A DNA stretch of 64,000 nt from Euptelea pleiosperma (GCA_035048495.1 CM068545.1:13785702-13849701), one strand, 5' to 3'. Positions 33,960-46,556 are shown, counted from the stretch's first letter. Numbers and translations: made by a program. The notes: generated by a model from the letters alone, not told the origin.

Positions 33960-34403
33960 ATCTGGGTCTGGATCCATCTTTTAGGACCCAGTTGATAATC
34001 AAGTTGGGTTTTGGGTCATGGGCCGCTCCTCGATCGATCAAAGACTTGTTTTTATCTTGGCATTGCAAGGCGCTTGACGACCTCGATCGGCAAGAGGCTT
34101 TGGATCCTAACCCCGTTGGCTATTCTATGGGGTATTTGGAGAGAACGCAACAATAGGGTTTTTGAAGGAAGATGTTATTCTCTTGAAGCTCTTGCGTTGG
34201 AAATTCGAGGTCTTGTTTATCTTTGGGTCAAATTGTATGAGGTAGGGAAGGGGGTTAAGTTTGAGGATATGGTGTTTAGTTGGCCTTCTTGGTAGGGAGG
34301 AGGTGAGGGTCTTTGTTGGGTCCCCTTGTTTGCTTTCTTTCTGAGTCAGTTTCTTCTTGTTCTCCATTAATAAAGCTATATATACCTTTCAAAAAAAAAA
34401 AAA
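33960..34403 (+). mobile_element. 5'-truncated LINE with poly(A) tail
   Basis: The frame from 34011 to 34295 ends with WGIWRERNNRVFEGRCYSLE and a C-terminal W..L pattern typical of LINE polymerase ends (zf-RVT region). A short 3'UTR with AATAAAG precedes a 13-nt poly(A) at 34391-34403. The frame is intact for about 90 codons, so it is fairly young. Confidence 0.75.
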
Positions 34404-35869
34404 TTTTATATTCATTAACTGGACCCAATACGCCCTTTCAGTCCGGGTTTATCTTTCGAACCCGACTAATAGTTAGGTCTAGATATATTGGAGCCATTCT
34501 TCCACCGAATCATACCAATAGTTTATATAATTTATAGTGTTCAATTCGTTGTGCAGGTGCAGGGAACAAAGACCTGTGATTCCATGGAACCAACTAAAGT
34601 CTTTTTTCGACTAGAAATGGAGTCAATCGAACTGTAGCTATCTCAGCCATCATATTCTCGTGGACAATTCAGGAAGTCCATGACGACCTCCCCTAAAAGA
34701 AATATTTAAGCGCACATGGTTACGATCATCTGATCTGACTGGTAACGTCTTCATGGTACAAACCTAGGTCTGTCAATCGATCGGATTGGTAACGTCTTTG
34801 ACCCAAATTTGCTTTTATATATAAGAGTTTTGTTCGTGTCTTCAGGGTATATCCACCTTAGAACCATGTGGGGTTTTTCTTTTTTTTTCGCTGTGTGGGT
34901 GTCACTTCAAGGCCGGACCCACCCTGCATGCCGTGATTCGTTCCACTTCAAATTTGAAATTCGAACGATCACGCCACATAGTAAAACCTTTTCCGGTCTA
35001 GCACTCTTCTGGATAAGCTTTGCGACTTGCACCACAAGAATCTTGCAGACCATCCAAAAGACTTTCGTTATAGAAAGCGTGTATCCATTGAAGTAGAGAC
35101 CAATGAAATGTTGACAGAATTACTTTTTCAACATTTTTTTTTATAATTTGTTTTACAAGGAGTAAAAGATTTCCTTCCAATCAAACCATACCTCTTGCTT
35201 GTTACAAACCAATATTGTAAAAGTTGATAATGTGTCACTTCATTAATCTCTGCTAAAGTAACCTTAAACGAAGTTATGGAGATTTTTTTCTCCTCAATAA
35301 ATGCTAGCAAGCAACGACTAGAAACCACTTTTGCATGCGCTTCAATTCACTTCACAACACCGGCTTCAATAGGGTTGTCGAGCAAAAATGCACTCATTTG
35401 CTTGCTAATATTCTTCTATTTCTCTTATTAAAAACGACTCACTTCACTATGATTTCATACTCCACTTTTACTGAACCCGAGTTAGATATTCTTAGGACTT
35501 CAAAGTTTGATGTACCCAGTGGAGACGCAGAGCTATGAAATAGTACAATCCAGCTAGAGGCAAAAATGAAGTCTTCCCACCAACCCTCTTAACGGTATGA
35601 TTGTTCGTCAAATTTAAAATGAATCATCATAATTTTTGAAAACTAGCCAAATTTAAATTTGTAACTCCATTTATCTATTAATCATTTTGAGAAATCATTT
35701 GATAAGTGAATTATTTGTAGATTGAAAAAGGTAGACACCTCGATATATTCGTATTTAAATAATTATTTACTTTTGTACCCTTAATCACTCTATCAAGTTA
35801 CTAATTAAAACGAAACAAAATAACAAAGTTAATCTATATTGTGCTAAAACATACCAGAGAAATGTAGGA
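34404..35869. other. no gene seen
   Basis: Open frames at 34809-35096 and 35335-35538 lack conserved motifs. No element ends are recognised. Confidence 0.3.
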
Positions 35870-36400
35870 TACTTTTCAAATTGCCACATGGAGCATTATT
35901 TTAGGCCTCAGTGATCTTATTGATGTTTGGTCCACCTCTTGATAGATCTAAACATCAGAAGAGCCACTTTAAGTGGTAATTTCTGTCCATTAGATTTTAA
36001 CATTTTATATCATTATTTCTTTTTGATAAGTCCAAAATATATTAAAGGGATGGAGATCGAGAAGATCTTAAGAGCTACAAGAAGTACAGAAGAAGGCAAT
36101 TATACTAAATACATATAAATAAGCAACTAACATGACAGAAGGGCACGAAGTCTACCATATCTCCAAAAAAATGTGCCTCTCATATCTGGAAAAGTGCTAC
36201 CCCAACTAAAGAGGAAAGGCTAGATGGAAATGAGAATATCCTAAAAGTTTTTCTCCTTCTTATAAAGACTCTTTGATTGCTAAAATATATCTATTTGAAA
36301 TCATCAATCAAACTGGATTTTGTGGTGTAGGTCCACAAAGAGCTGAACAAACATCCATAAGGTTAGTGGACCCTATAGGATTCTAGACATGGCATTTTTG
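35870..36400. mobile_element. family A element split by a LINE-like fragment
   Basis: Left half (CTTATTGATGTTTGGTCC) and right half (AACAAACATCCATAAGGTTA) flank about 270 bp. The insert starts TTTCTTTTTGATAAGTCC, like the reversed LINE tail at 33667. Confidence 0.45.
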
Positions 36401-36449
36401 GGAGTGGAGACTTCAAATCTATGGGAGAATCAAATATTTTCTCACTTTG

Positions 36450-36690
36450 GCCCATCACTAGGTGGATTTCTAGTCATTGGATTTGTGTACCCCAAATAAT
36501 GCTCAAATCCCACGGTTAAAAACAACCCTTGTAAAGGACTCAAATCTAATGATTAAAAATTGCCAATTAAGCCAATTTTTGGTATGTCGATTCATCTTAG
36601 TGATGGCCAAACATTCATTGTTAGTGGTATCTAAGAGTATACGACGCGACTGATACACCAGCTGTCCATGAGCAAAAGTGGACTCAATTT
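36450..36690. mobile_element. family A element, partly decayed
   Basis: GTACCCCAAATAATGCTCAA centre with CCAATTTTTGGTATGTCGAT and GGCCAAACATTCATTGTTAG on the right. Confidence 0.5.
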
Positions 36691-36732
36691 CATAATTGAG
36701 TTCTATCAGTTGATTTATGAGGATAGCTAATT

Positions 36733-37137
36733 GAGGTTGCGTTTGGTAAAACTTAATTTAAGATTTGAAAGCTTAAAGTGCTTAAGGTCTGAAAGCTTAA
36801 TGATTTATGTCTGAATTAGATTGTTTGGTAAATGTCTGAAAATTAAGTTAAGGGCATTGTGGGTATTTTATTTTGTTTATGAGGATACTTTTGTAAGTTT
36901 TTTAAAGAGAAAGTTTTCATAAAAAAGACATTTTCAATATTAAAAGAGAATCTTAAAATCTTTTTTAAAGATGTTTTTACTTACCATATTAAGTGAAGGG
37001 AGGGTGACTTAAAATAAGTGTTGAAATTCATATATTTTGAATTTTAGGACTTAAAATGAGTAGATTACCAAATGGTCTTAATGGGCCATTGAGGTCTGAA
37101 TGAATTAATTTTACACTTACGTTTTACCAAACAAAAC
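36733..37137. mobile_element. small DNA transposon, GTTTGGTAAAAC ends
   Basis: Left GTTGCGTTTGGTAAAACTTA faces right TTACGTTTTACCAAACAAAA. About 405 bp, non-coding. Fragments of the same family lie near 43350-43560 and 44120-44390. Confidence 0.55.
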
Positions 37138-37289
37138 ATGAGTCTAGGTACGATGAGTTTCAATTATTTAAAAACGAGTAAATCTTTGATGCCATCTGTG
37201 AGCGAAAGTGGACACAATTTCATAACTGAGTTCTTTTGGGTTGAATTACGAGGATGGCTCAATGAGTATAGGTAGGAAGATTTTCAATT

Positions 37290-38165
37290 GTCTTAGATTG
37301 CTGGTGTCCGTCATTAACGTTGATGATGAAAAATACCCTTTTAGTTCGTTTTAGAGGAAATTGCTCCACCCCTTCGTTTTTTCTATTTTACAATTTCCCC
37401 CGTGGCTGCTCGTCTTTGGTTTCGATGATTTCCCCTCTATGGCTCTGCTCATCGGTGGCTTCGGCACTTCGCATCTTCATATGCCACTTTGCCAGTTGGA
37501 ACAAAATCCTAACTCCACCACTGACAATATGAGCTACGTTGCACACTCTTAGAGACTATTGACTATAGGGAAATTCTATTTGCACTCCACAAATTCCATA
37601 CACACCCCATTTGGGTGCTTTTTGGCCAAAATACCCTTAACACCAAAAAAAAAAAAAACCCCAACACCCCTCTTCGTCCCTCTCTCTCTCACCTAAAAAA
37701 AAAAATCAAAACAGAAAAAAAAAGGAGGATGCTGTCGCCGCCACTTCCACCTCAAGTACATCTTTCTCTCTCTCTCTCTCTCTCAAGTGTCCCACGGCTG
37801 GGCTGGCCGTGGGGACTGTGTAGCCCACGGCCAACCTAGCTCTATCTAAGGATGGGCCAACAAGCCATATGGTCAAGGGAAATTCTATTTGCACCCCCAC
37901 AAATTCTATAAGCACCCCATTGGGTTTTTTTTTGGCCAAAATGCCCTTAGGACCTGAAAACCAAAAAACCCCAGCACCCCTCTTCGTCCATCCCTCTCAC
38001 CCTGAAAAAAAAAACCCCAAAGTAGGGAAAAATAAAAAAAAAAGGAGGAATCACTAATCAGGACGATAATTGGTATGTAGGTCTACCTATGGATGGGCCA
38101 AACACCCATATGGTCAGTGGTATCTAAGAGTGTACCAGGTGTCTCATACTGATATCGGTCATCAA
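37290..38165. mobile_element. family A fragments interrupted by two copies of a 165-bp repeat
   Basis: Family A arms occur at about 37300-37560, 37840-37878 and 38050-38160. Two direct repeats start GGGAAATTCTATTTGCAC (about 37566-37727 and 37878-38048), each ending in an A-rich AAAAGGAGGA block. Confidence 0.5.
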
Positions 38166-41100
38166 AGATCCTCACCTTAGAAACGACAACTTGATCGTAC
38201 CTGGAGACACGTATTGTAAAAGACAAAAATTTAAAGGAAGGAAAACGACGACTACGTGTTGCTTGTCGTATTCGAGCAACACAAGCGGCTGACGTGGCAA
38301 CCTTAGTTGTCACGCTCGCAGAGAAAGACAGATCCTAATAAATTGACAACATGGAGCATTTTTCCCTATGGAGCCGTTGAGCGTATTAAAATATCTTACT
38401 TGGCAGAAAAAATGGGACCCAGTGAGCCGAATGATTTTTCTACCACCTGATAGTTCTACACACCAACAATTGGCCTTATTAGTGATTTCGAATCGTTGAA
38501 TTCAAACTTCTTCCATGGGATAAGTTTTAGCCGTTGGATTTGAACATTTCTTTTGGATACTCGGATCGAATGGCTAGAAATTCCCAATCGGAATTATTAT
38601 TCGTTTGTGGGCATATCAAGGGGTAAAGTTAATCTTTCATGAGTTAGTGGACCCGAAAGATCTTTTTCAGGTGGCAAGTTTTTATTCGCTCCACCGCTCT
38701 TTACAAAAACTGTTCTAACAGACTAAACTTTCCCAATCTTGCCCCCACATCGCATGTAACGTCTTTCAACGAGGTTATTTTAGTACATCTGCCAGCTCAG
38801 CATATAAATGCCGTCAGCGCTTGCGTACAACATACTGTCCTGTTGTGCGCCGCAAAGTAAAAAAGAAAAAAGCGAGTGTGACCGATTAAGATTAAAAGCA
38901 GCGGGGGCTAAGCAGCCACGTCGATGCGAGGAGAGGTGATTTCAAGCTCTGGATATCAAATGGTCAATGCCAATCACCCACCTACTAAGCTAACTTTGAT
39001 TCTCAGGAATAACCTACGAAGATGCTTCAGAAGTACTTTTATAGAGAGTTGCCCATCTTGAGAACTTTGTACTTATCCCTAATCGTGGAGAGGTTTCTAA
39101 TGGCCGACAAACCTTAAACCCTAAACCTTAAATCCTAAACCTGAATGTCTTCTTGCACTGCACAATTGTTTGAAGAAACTTGTTGCGGAAAGCCCACACC
39201 ATATTATACTGCGATTGTAGCATTACATTGTAGACAGTGATTACCCGGATCAGTGTGTATGTGATCACCTTTGGTGAAGGTTATAGCGGTCGTTTTCTAA
39301 AACATATTACTTGTTCTCATCCACGCTTCATCACATATCTTATCTTGCTTTTTCGTATAAATCTACATCACCATGGATGATGCTACGTACCCACCAACTT
39401 TTCAAAATAGGATATGATGATGCTTCTACTACAACCCATCTAATAAATAGATGGACGTCTAGTGGAACACCAATCGAATGGAACAGGAGAAAGATCCATT
39501 TATTAGATGGGTAAGATCATCTAATTGAGCTAAATTCATATTAAAGCAAACCTCGCGTGCGATTATGATGTTGATAGAACTGATGTCTGATCCTACTATG
39601 TCTTACTTACATTAAAGTTGCAAAACACATATATTTCCTCAATGATTATGTAATTTTCACTTGCAATCGTGATGTAACAAAAGAAATAAGGCCAAATTTG
39701 CAGTACCCCCTGTAAAATTGCCGATACATACTTACCCCAGTGGTTTCATTTTGTAGGATAGTTTCAAGAACTAAAATATCCTTACTTTTTCAAAATTATG
39801 AAAATACAAACCATAGTTATATCTACTGTACTGAACTGTCATTGTTGCACCATTGTCAATCACTTCAATTTAATCCTTTCTTGCCACATGGTCTACAACC
39901 TATTTTAGATGGACGATTCAAATTTTTTTAGAGAAAAAATATGAACCGTTTGTCTTTTAACAAAAGAAACATGTTCACATGGCACACTTATTTAATTTTA
40001 GTTGTTCAATCACCCCTTACTATCCGATTAGGGTACACTCCCGACCATCCGATTTGGGTTTGTTAGGAGCTAATCACCCTATGTTTGCACCATTATATGG
40101 TACTTGAGATTCCCACGATAAGGATTTCGAGCATCATCCAATAGTCTAGATCCTTAAAAAGTAGTATTCCTCAGGTAATACATTATTTTTCTCTCTGTAC
40201 CTCTCTCTCTCTCATCATGATTTCTGTTATCTTTAACCGAATTTTCGAAACGCTATTCTCTTCATAACTAAAAAATGTTGAAGACCCTCTCCATGGCCAG
40301 AGATGCCCTTATTACGGTACTCACATCTACGCCATTATCGTTGGTCTCCTTCTCCTCCTCCCAGTATCAATTGTCTAGAGTTGTCCCGGATTCGATCGAC
40401 AATCTCAGGTACAACCCTTCTCCTACTCAAGATCAGGCATAGGGTTTCCATTGAACCCAAATATATCCTAAAATCTAACAAGATTCTATCAATGCCATTG
40501 TCGCCAATCCGTTACTCAAAGACATAAAAAATGATCATGCTTCCAATAATGGCAACAATGATTTGATTGATGTTCGCGAGAAGAGGAAACTAATGATCAA
40601 TCTAGGTTTTCTAATGAAGAGGAGATTCTCATAGGAGTGGTACTTGAAGAGGAGTCAGAATCAGATGGAGTAGATAGCCGTAAAATTAGGATCAATCAAG
40701 TTTTGGAGTTATGAGACGAGCATTCGATAAGTGTTCAATCGATCAAATGGAGGATCAATGTTTTTCGTTGAATTTTGAGGATCAAAGTAAGATCACATTT
40801 GGTTCCGATAAATACCCAGTTGGATGAGGACGTTCGGCTAAAGTTGGAATTATAGGATGCACTATTGTTGAAGATGAGTCTGGGTGGTTCACTATTGAGG
40901 GAGGGTTGGGCACGTTCGTTGGAGAAGAAAGGTGATTTCTTGAGATGTGATAGTATGTTTAAGTCCAATTTGGAGCTTTTTAATTGGTTTAGCAATCCGT
41001 TATTGCAAGATCTTGATGGGGTTGGGTTGACAGTCCTTACAAGAGATGATAAGCCCGTGCATGCAGACGACATTGTTGAATGAACTTCAAAGTTTCCGTT

Positions 41101-41270
41101 TATTGTTAAGAAATCAATCAGGGGGAGCGTCCTTGGCTAATAATCGTTAGACCAAGTGGCAAGAGGGGGGGTGTTGAAATTTGAATATCAGTAATGAAAA
41201 GACAGGTGTACAACACATTAATGGCGGTTAGTACGGCAACACCATCAAGAGTTGGCATTTTTATAATGGA
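38166..41270. other. no confident gene; family A debris and a possible pseudogene
   Basis: A degraded family A copy lies at about 38430-38650 and telomere-like words at 39110-39142. In 40250-41083 short frames (40276-40443 and 40865-41083) with fairly balanced composition follow a CT-rich leader-like stretch, as if from a broken gene. I recognise no family. Confidence 0.25.
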
Positions 41271-41274
41271 AAAA

Positions 41275-41660
41275 GATGTAACAAGGTATGCCTGAAACTG
41301 TTCATTTGCGGAATGGCCATTTTTGGTAATCACCGCTGCCATCTGGGCCCACTGACCGCTTGGATGTTTATCCCACCCCTTGGTGGATATACATACCAAA
41401 AGGCACCTTGATTGGTAATCTATAACCATTAGATTTCATCACTTTTTAGCACCATTTAAGGCGTTCTTATAGCCGTTGAATGCAATCATTTTTGAGTACT
41501 AAAACCAACGGCTAAAAATCATTAAAAAAGCTGATTTTTTGTACGAATCTCTATTAAAGGGTGGGCTAAACATCCATGCGGTCAGTGGGCCCAGATGGCA
41601 GTGGTGACTACCAAAAATGCCGCTTCCGCAAATTCCAAGATCTCAGGTATACCTTGTTAC
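41275..41660. mobile_element. family A relative with outer arms of a different sequence
   Basis: The inner arm has CACTGACCGCTTGGATGTTT and its inverse. The outer arms share TGTAACAAGGTA, TTTGCGGAA and CTGCCATCTGGGCCCACTGA in inverse orientation, reaching about 41275 and 41660. Confidence 0.6.
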
Positions 41661-41819
41661 ATAATTTTGAAAATATGAGGGTATTTAAAATTTTTAATCC
41701 TTGGGCAAAAAGTAAAATAGACCCTCTGGGTATCATAATTTTCACACGAATCTCAAGGATTGATGTGAACATATCTCGATGTGTGCATCCATCGAGGATA
41801 TTTCAAATGGTGCATTATT

Positions 41820-42886
41820 TCTAACATCTCATCCCGGGAATTCCAACATCTTATCCCGGGAACTCATTTTTGCAACTCAAGCATCTCATCCCGGCAACTC
41901 CAACATCTTATCCTGAGAACTCATCCCGGCAACTCTAGCATCTCATCCCGGGAACTCAACCCGACAACTCCCAGCATCTCATCCCAGCATCTCAACCCGG
42001 CAACTCTAAGCATCTCATCCCGATATTGTCAACGGGATCGACATTCAACTCATCTCAACATGTTTAGTTATCATACTTAGCGGGAATGACGTTCAACACA
42101 TCCCTATAAGGTCAGACGGCATACTTGACGGGAGTAACGTTTATCTCATCCCAACAAGGTCAAGTGACACGCTTGACAGGAAGGATATTCAAGCACATCC
42201 CGACAAGATCAAACGGCTTACTTGGCGGGAGTGACATTTATATCATCCCGACAAGATCAGAGCATACTTGGCGGGAATGGACTTCTATCAATCCCGAGAA
42301 GTATACAAAATTCTACAAACGAGATAAGTATTCTAAACTATAATAAAGTTAGTTGCTTACCTATCTATTGAATGTTAGCCACGTGGCGGTTAGTTTGACT
42401 ATTACGCAGCTCCCACGTTCTCCTATTCAAATATCTGCCACGAGGAATGCCACCTCAGTCGTTTCAGATATAACTGAATATGGGTAGTTAAGATCTAACA
42501 GGAAGAGACAGTTTCGTAACAGAATCTCTTCAGATCATAACTGACTAATAAGGAATAGACACGTGGAAGGTGAGTCACACTAGTTCTGGGGGTATAAATA
42601 CATGACCTTCAGAATTGAGAAGAGATCTTGCTCTCCAGATCCAGATAGCCTAAACTCTGAAATATTTTACTATTTTCGTGAACTCTGTTACCATTCCTAA
42701 GCTGACTTGAGCGTCGGAGTCTTGTCAATAGGTACAACCATATTTCATCTAGAGATCATCTTATCCTTCGCAAAGAAGAAAGCAATTTCATCCTAGAGCA
42801 TCAGAATCGTTCGATCATCCCCAAAATCTGAATCGTCTGACCTCGAAGATTATGTGGGTTAGATCAGATATTTTTCCCCTACAGAC
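41820..42886 (+). mobile_element. probable Gypsy-type solo LTR
   Basis: It has GGGGGTATAAATACATGACC (TATA region) near 42590, then CTGACTTGAGCGTCGGAGTC near 42700, a signature of the R/U5 part of plant Gypsy LTRs, and it ends TTTTTCCCCTACA at about 42886. The U3 side is made of short repeats with CATCTCATCCCGGGAACTC and CTTGGCGGGAGTGACATT. The left end is not resolved, and no internal coding region follows. Confidence 0.6.
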
Positions 42887-43830
42887 CCTTTAAGGTAAAA
42901 AATGATATGACGGTCAAAGGGCGAAACCCGACAAAATAAAACTATTAGGGATAATGCAAATATCACCAATTTTATACGGGTACCACATATTTGCCCAAGA
43001 AATAAACTCTAATTTCTCATAAGGTTTAAATGGTTACAAGTAATGAACCAAGTGACATCAGTCACATTTGAGTAAAAAAAGTCAGGAGTAATAACATTTT
43101 ATCTTTTTGTTTGTTTTTTAAATATCCTCGATAATGGTAAAAAAAATAAAATAACAACTATTAAAAACAATTAATTTCAGAAATAAGGTCTGAAATCAGT
43201 AAAATTAAGACTTACGCAAAAAAGAGACCCGGGGGTGACTTATTGCGGTAAGTGGTTTCGACAAAAAACATATCCAAAAGAGATTCTAATATTCTCTCTT
43301 TAAATACCCATTATGTCCTATTCTTAAAGCTTTATCTTTTAAAAACTTACGAAATTATCCTAATAAACATTTTAAAATATCCACATTGACTTAATTTTAA
43401 GACTTAAGACTTCTAAAAATAATCCAATTCAGTCATAAGTCATTAAGCTACTAGGCCTTAAAACACTTTAAGTTTTTAGATCTTAAGTCATTAAGCTACC
43501 AGGCCTTAAACAATTTAAGTTTTTAGATCTGATAACTTAATCTACCAAACACCTAAAATGCTTAATTTAGGTGTCGTTAATTTTTATAAATTTAGATAAT
43601 TTGGTAGACATCCATATATTTTAAAACTAAGATCATGGCATATTGGATACTACAAAAATTTATTAGGACATTTTTGTAAATTTCTTATAGAGAGTTTTTG
43701 ACACAAGACATGTTAAGTATTTTGGAGAGACTTTTACAATCTGTTTAAAAGTTGTCATCAATTATTACATTAAGTAAAGGGGAAATGACTTAAAAAAAGT
43801 CATTGAAAATTAGTGATACTGAGGCCCTAC
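42887..43830. other. no gene seen
   Basis: AT-rich, with fragments of the GTTTGGTAAAAC-type transposon around 43350-43560. Confidence 0.3.
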
Positions 43831-43834
43831 TTGG

Positions 43835-44125
43835 TTTGAGGCCCTGCTTGGTTCGCTGCATTGGGATGCATTTTGCATTCCAAAGCAAATGCGGCGAGTT
43901 CCATTGTAGTCAACTGCCACGGTTTTTGAGTTGCACATGCTTGCATCCATTTTCTTTTTGGGTTGCACATGCTTGCATCCATTTTCTTTTTCTTTTTGGG
44001 TTGCACATGCTTGCATCCATTTTCTTAAAGAGTTTATAAGGGCTTGGCAACCACTTGCACGGCAGCTCATGTGCAAGTGGGTGCATCGCATCAGATTTTC
44101 ATTGAACCAAGCATGGATTACCAAA
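43835..44125 (+). mobile_element. family F element with internal triplication
   Basis: Starts near GCCCTGCTTGGTTCGCTGCA, includes ATGCATTTTGCATTCCA, and three copies of TTGCACATGCTTGCATCCAT (43931, 43963, 44001). A related copy in the opposite orientation at 57013-57230 has the unit once. Confidence 0.55.
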
Positions 44126-44128
44126 CGG

Positions 44129-44290
44129 TTTGATGTCCTAGTTTCAAACTTAAGGGCTGAAATTAAGTTTTACCAAACACCATCTAAGAATGTCCGGATT
44201 TCCAAACTGTTTGATGTCCTTATTTCAAACTTAAGGGCTGAAATTAAGTTTTACCAAACACCATCTAAGAATGTGCTATCGACGTAGAAA
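44129..44290. repeat. two tandem 81-bp units
   Basis: TTTGATGTCCTAGTTTCAAA starts the first unit at 44129 and a near-identical one starts at 44210; both include TTAAGTTTTACCAAACACCA. Part of a GTTTGGTAAAAC-type transposon. Confidence 0.75.
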
Positions 44291-44394
44291 TTCGTGACAA
44301 AATCACTGAAATTACCTCATTACTGAAATTACCTCATTCAGACTTAGGGTCAGAAAAAAGTTTTACCAAACGCCACGGTGATAAATTTAAATTT

Positions 44395-44490
44395 TAGCAA
44401 AACACAATCTATATGGATGTTTGAACCCTCCCTAAGTGACGGTGGTCTCTAAATGTGTGCCCCGTGGCTCATAGGAATGGTAACGCCCAA
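44395..44490. mobile_element. family A fragment
   Basis: ATCTATATGGATGTTTGAAC and GTGTGCCCCGTGGCTCATAG only; the middle is deleted. It lies about 460 bp beyond the stop codon of the RD26-like gene. Confidence 0.45.
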
Positions 44491-44948
44491 AGGACCCAAA
44501 CCCATTGTTTTATAAACCCATGATTTCTCCAATAACACTTTCCAAAATGTTCACAAAAAATTTCCAGTTATTATTCTTCATTTCTTGGTTCTTCATTCCA
44601 AAAATAGTTCACACAATTAATACAAATGATAAGGCCAGATGGGCCAGAAACGATCCGATCCTAACACCACACCCCCTTCACACCTTCAGCGGCCGGTTCG
44701 GATAGTAATCCGATATCTTCAATCACACATGCATTGCACGTGCCCAAAAAAGGACCCAAAATTTCCTATCTACAACAAACGGTTAAATCGAAATTGATCA
44801 AACATCACAGGAATTGCTGGTGTGTACATTGATTTCTCTACACCTACACCAGAAAAATTTGAGGCAAGGTTTCGACATTTTAAGGGTCCCAACCACCGAA
44901 ACTATCCCGAAGAATCCACGATATTTACATCAATACCACACCATTTCC

Positions 44949-46122
44949 TCACTGCCGATACCCGAAGCTTCCGGACATCGGGTGCGTAGGGTACCTAATA
45001 TTGAACGGGTCAACCGAGTCAGAAAAGGGCTGAGAGAACGCGTTCGGGTGTTGCTGAAAAAAACCCGAGTTCACAACTCGCTGTTGTGATCCGAGTCCAC
45101 TCTCGACCTCTTCTTCTATAGAACTCCCGAACTTCTCCGATGGAGAATCCACATGACAGAGAGGTGGGATGGACGGGAAGTACATGTCGTTCGCAGGCCG
45201 TTGCGTTTGACTGCTCAATTCTGGCGAAGAACCCATAATAGCAAGATTGGCCCAGTCGAATTTCCCGGAACCCAGATTTTGATAGTTGGATTTCTCGTCT
45301 TGTAGAGGTTTAAGAGAATTCATTCGTGGGAGAGCGAAGAACCGGTCATTGATTTCAGGGAGCGATTCGAGTACGTCGTCAAACTGGGAAGAACAAGAAG
45401 AGGAAGAACCATTGCTGTGTTCTTTGGTTGAAACACTCGAATCCGGTTTTTGGATACCCGAACTTTTCTTGTAAATCCGGCACAGAACCCAATCGTCCAA
45501 CTGAAAAATCAAAGAAAACATGTCGTTACCGTGAATTCAAGGAAAAAAAAGAAGAAATATAGCAAGAATTCAGATGAAATCTCTTACCCGAGAGCTCCCC
45601 TTCGTCTTTTGAGGCTCTGAAAGCCGATACTCGTGCATAATCCAGTTTGTCTTAGTTCCTTTTGGAGCTTTCCCAATGTAAAAAACCAGAGCTTTTTTAA
45701 TTCCAACCTTTCGACCTTCCGTCGTAATAACCTTATCAGTTCCAGTAGCTTTCCAATAACCCGATCCAGCAACTCTGTTCGGTCTCGACCCGTTCGGATA
45801 TTTTCGATCTCTAGGACTGAAAAAGTACCACTCTTTCTCTCCAAATACAGCTTTACCTGCAAATCAAAAGCACAGATTTAGAACAATTTTAACAAAAAAA
45901 AAAAAAATGAAATTTTTACGGATCCTTATCCAGAAACTTACTGGGTAGTACCCATGGATCGAACTTGTAAAGATCTATTTCGCCAATAATCTGTAACGCG
46001 AAGTGATGTCCGGCGACTTTCCGGCATAAGTATTGAACTAAGAGCTCCTCATCCGTCGGATAAAATCGGAATCCCGGCGGCAACGATAGCTGCGAAATAA
46101 GGTCGGTCTCTGCCATCCCCAT
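44949..46122 (-). CDS. NAC transcription factor, RD26/ANAC072-like (SNAC-A)
   Basis: Exons (minus strand) are 46122-45942, 45856-45588 and 45500-44949. Introns are GT-AG in the conserved NAC phases, and the product has 333 residues. The N terminus [18 protein letters not shown] and the block [20 protein letters not shown] are characteristic of ANAC072/RD26, ANAC019 and ANAC055. Subdomain C reads [20 protein letters not shown] then [19 protein letters not shown] has [21 protein letters not shown] starts [15 protein letters not shown] at residue 151. The C-terminal region carries the [24 protein letters not shown] motif common in this clade. Members are ABA, drought and jasmonate-responsive nuclear activators. 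Three ACGTG sites and a TATA box upstream fit that. A second Met (MAET) lies two codons in; either could start. The family call is secure, the exact ortholog less so. Confidence 0.95.
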
Positions 46123-46242
46123 TGGCGATTTACTGTTCGACTCAGTGATTTTCAGTTCGACTCGGCGATTTTCAGAGCGAGAGAGGGCAGATAAGTTTTT
46201 TTATTTCTTTCTTTCTCTTTTCAGCTTCACGCCTGTGGGTTC

Positions 46243-46252
46243 AATATATAGT
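46243..46252 (-). promoter_or_regulatory. TATA box of the RD26-like NAC gene
   Basis: The minus strand reads CTATATATTG about 125 nt upstream of the ATG, implying a leader of roughly 95 nt. The interval is CT/GA-rich as in many plant leaders. Confidence 0.5.
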
Positions 46253-46330
46253 ATAGATATAAGTACGGTCATCTGCTGTCTTACTGGAACTGTCTGGTCC
46301 CCACTCGTGTTAATCACCATATTTAAATTG

Positions 46331-46338
46331 ACACGTGC
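46331..46338. promoter_or_regulatory. G-box/ABRE, proximal, RD26-like gene
   Basis: ACACGTGC lies about 85 bp beyond the TATA box. The CACGTG core is the expected target of ABF/AREB factors that control RD26-type genes. Confidence 0.5.
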
Positions 46339-46524
46339 GCTAAGGTTCGAAGTTATCAAGCGGCCGACCTTATCCGAAACTCCCGGGCTATCGTCCTTGG
46401 TTCATGAACCGTCACAAAAAGCGAGAAGAGGAGAGTGCTAAGTGAGCAGTTCGGAGGACAGGTGGTGCTTTCTAAAGGAGCTTCTAGAAGGTATAGCGTA
46501 GAATGTTTAATGCGTGTACGAGCA

Positions 46525-46556
46525 TTTGCCACACGTGGTTAAACCACGTCGGCAAA
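46525..46556. promoter_or_regulatory. inverted repeat containing an ABRE pair
   Basis: Imperfect 16-nt arms (TTTGCCACACGTGGTT facing its near-complement) hold one ACACGTGG and one ACGTC core. It sits about 405-435 bp upstream of the ATG. Paired ACGT cores are known to act together in ABA response; that use here is inferred. Confidence 0.45.

Noticed and set aside
39110..39142. CCTAAACCTTAAATCCTAAA considered as interstitial telomere
   Set aside because: Only a few degenerate units; plant DNA often has such telo-box-like words.
40865..41083. 72-codon frame that looks protein-like
   Set aside because: Balanced composition, but no motif I can name and broken context; described only as a possible pseudogene.
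41711..41722. GACCC near the LTR considered as its 5-bp target duplication with GACCC after 42886
   Set aside because: The base following does not give a TG start, so the left LTR border remains unresolved.
41830..42330. Repeated CATCTCATCCCGGGAACTC-type units considered as a CRISPR-like or satellite array
   Set aside because: Unit length and spacing are irregular and the context is an LTR U3 in a plant genome.
43931..44287. 118-codon Cys/His-containing frame
   Set aside because: Comes from the triplicated TTGCACATGC unit and the 81-bp tandem repeat inside transposons.
45584..45862. 92-codon frame over exon 2 of the RD26-like gene
   Set aside because: Wrong frame; the true exon 2 frame gives the NAC C and D subdomains.
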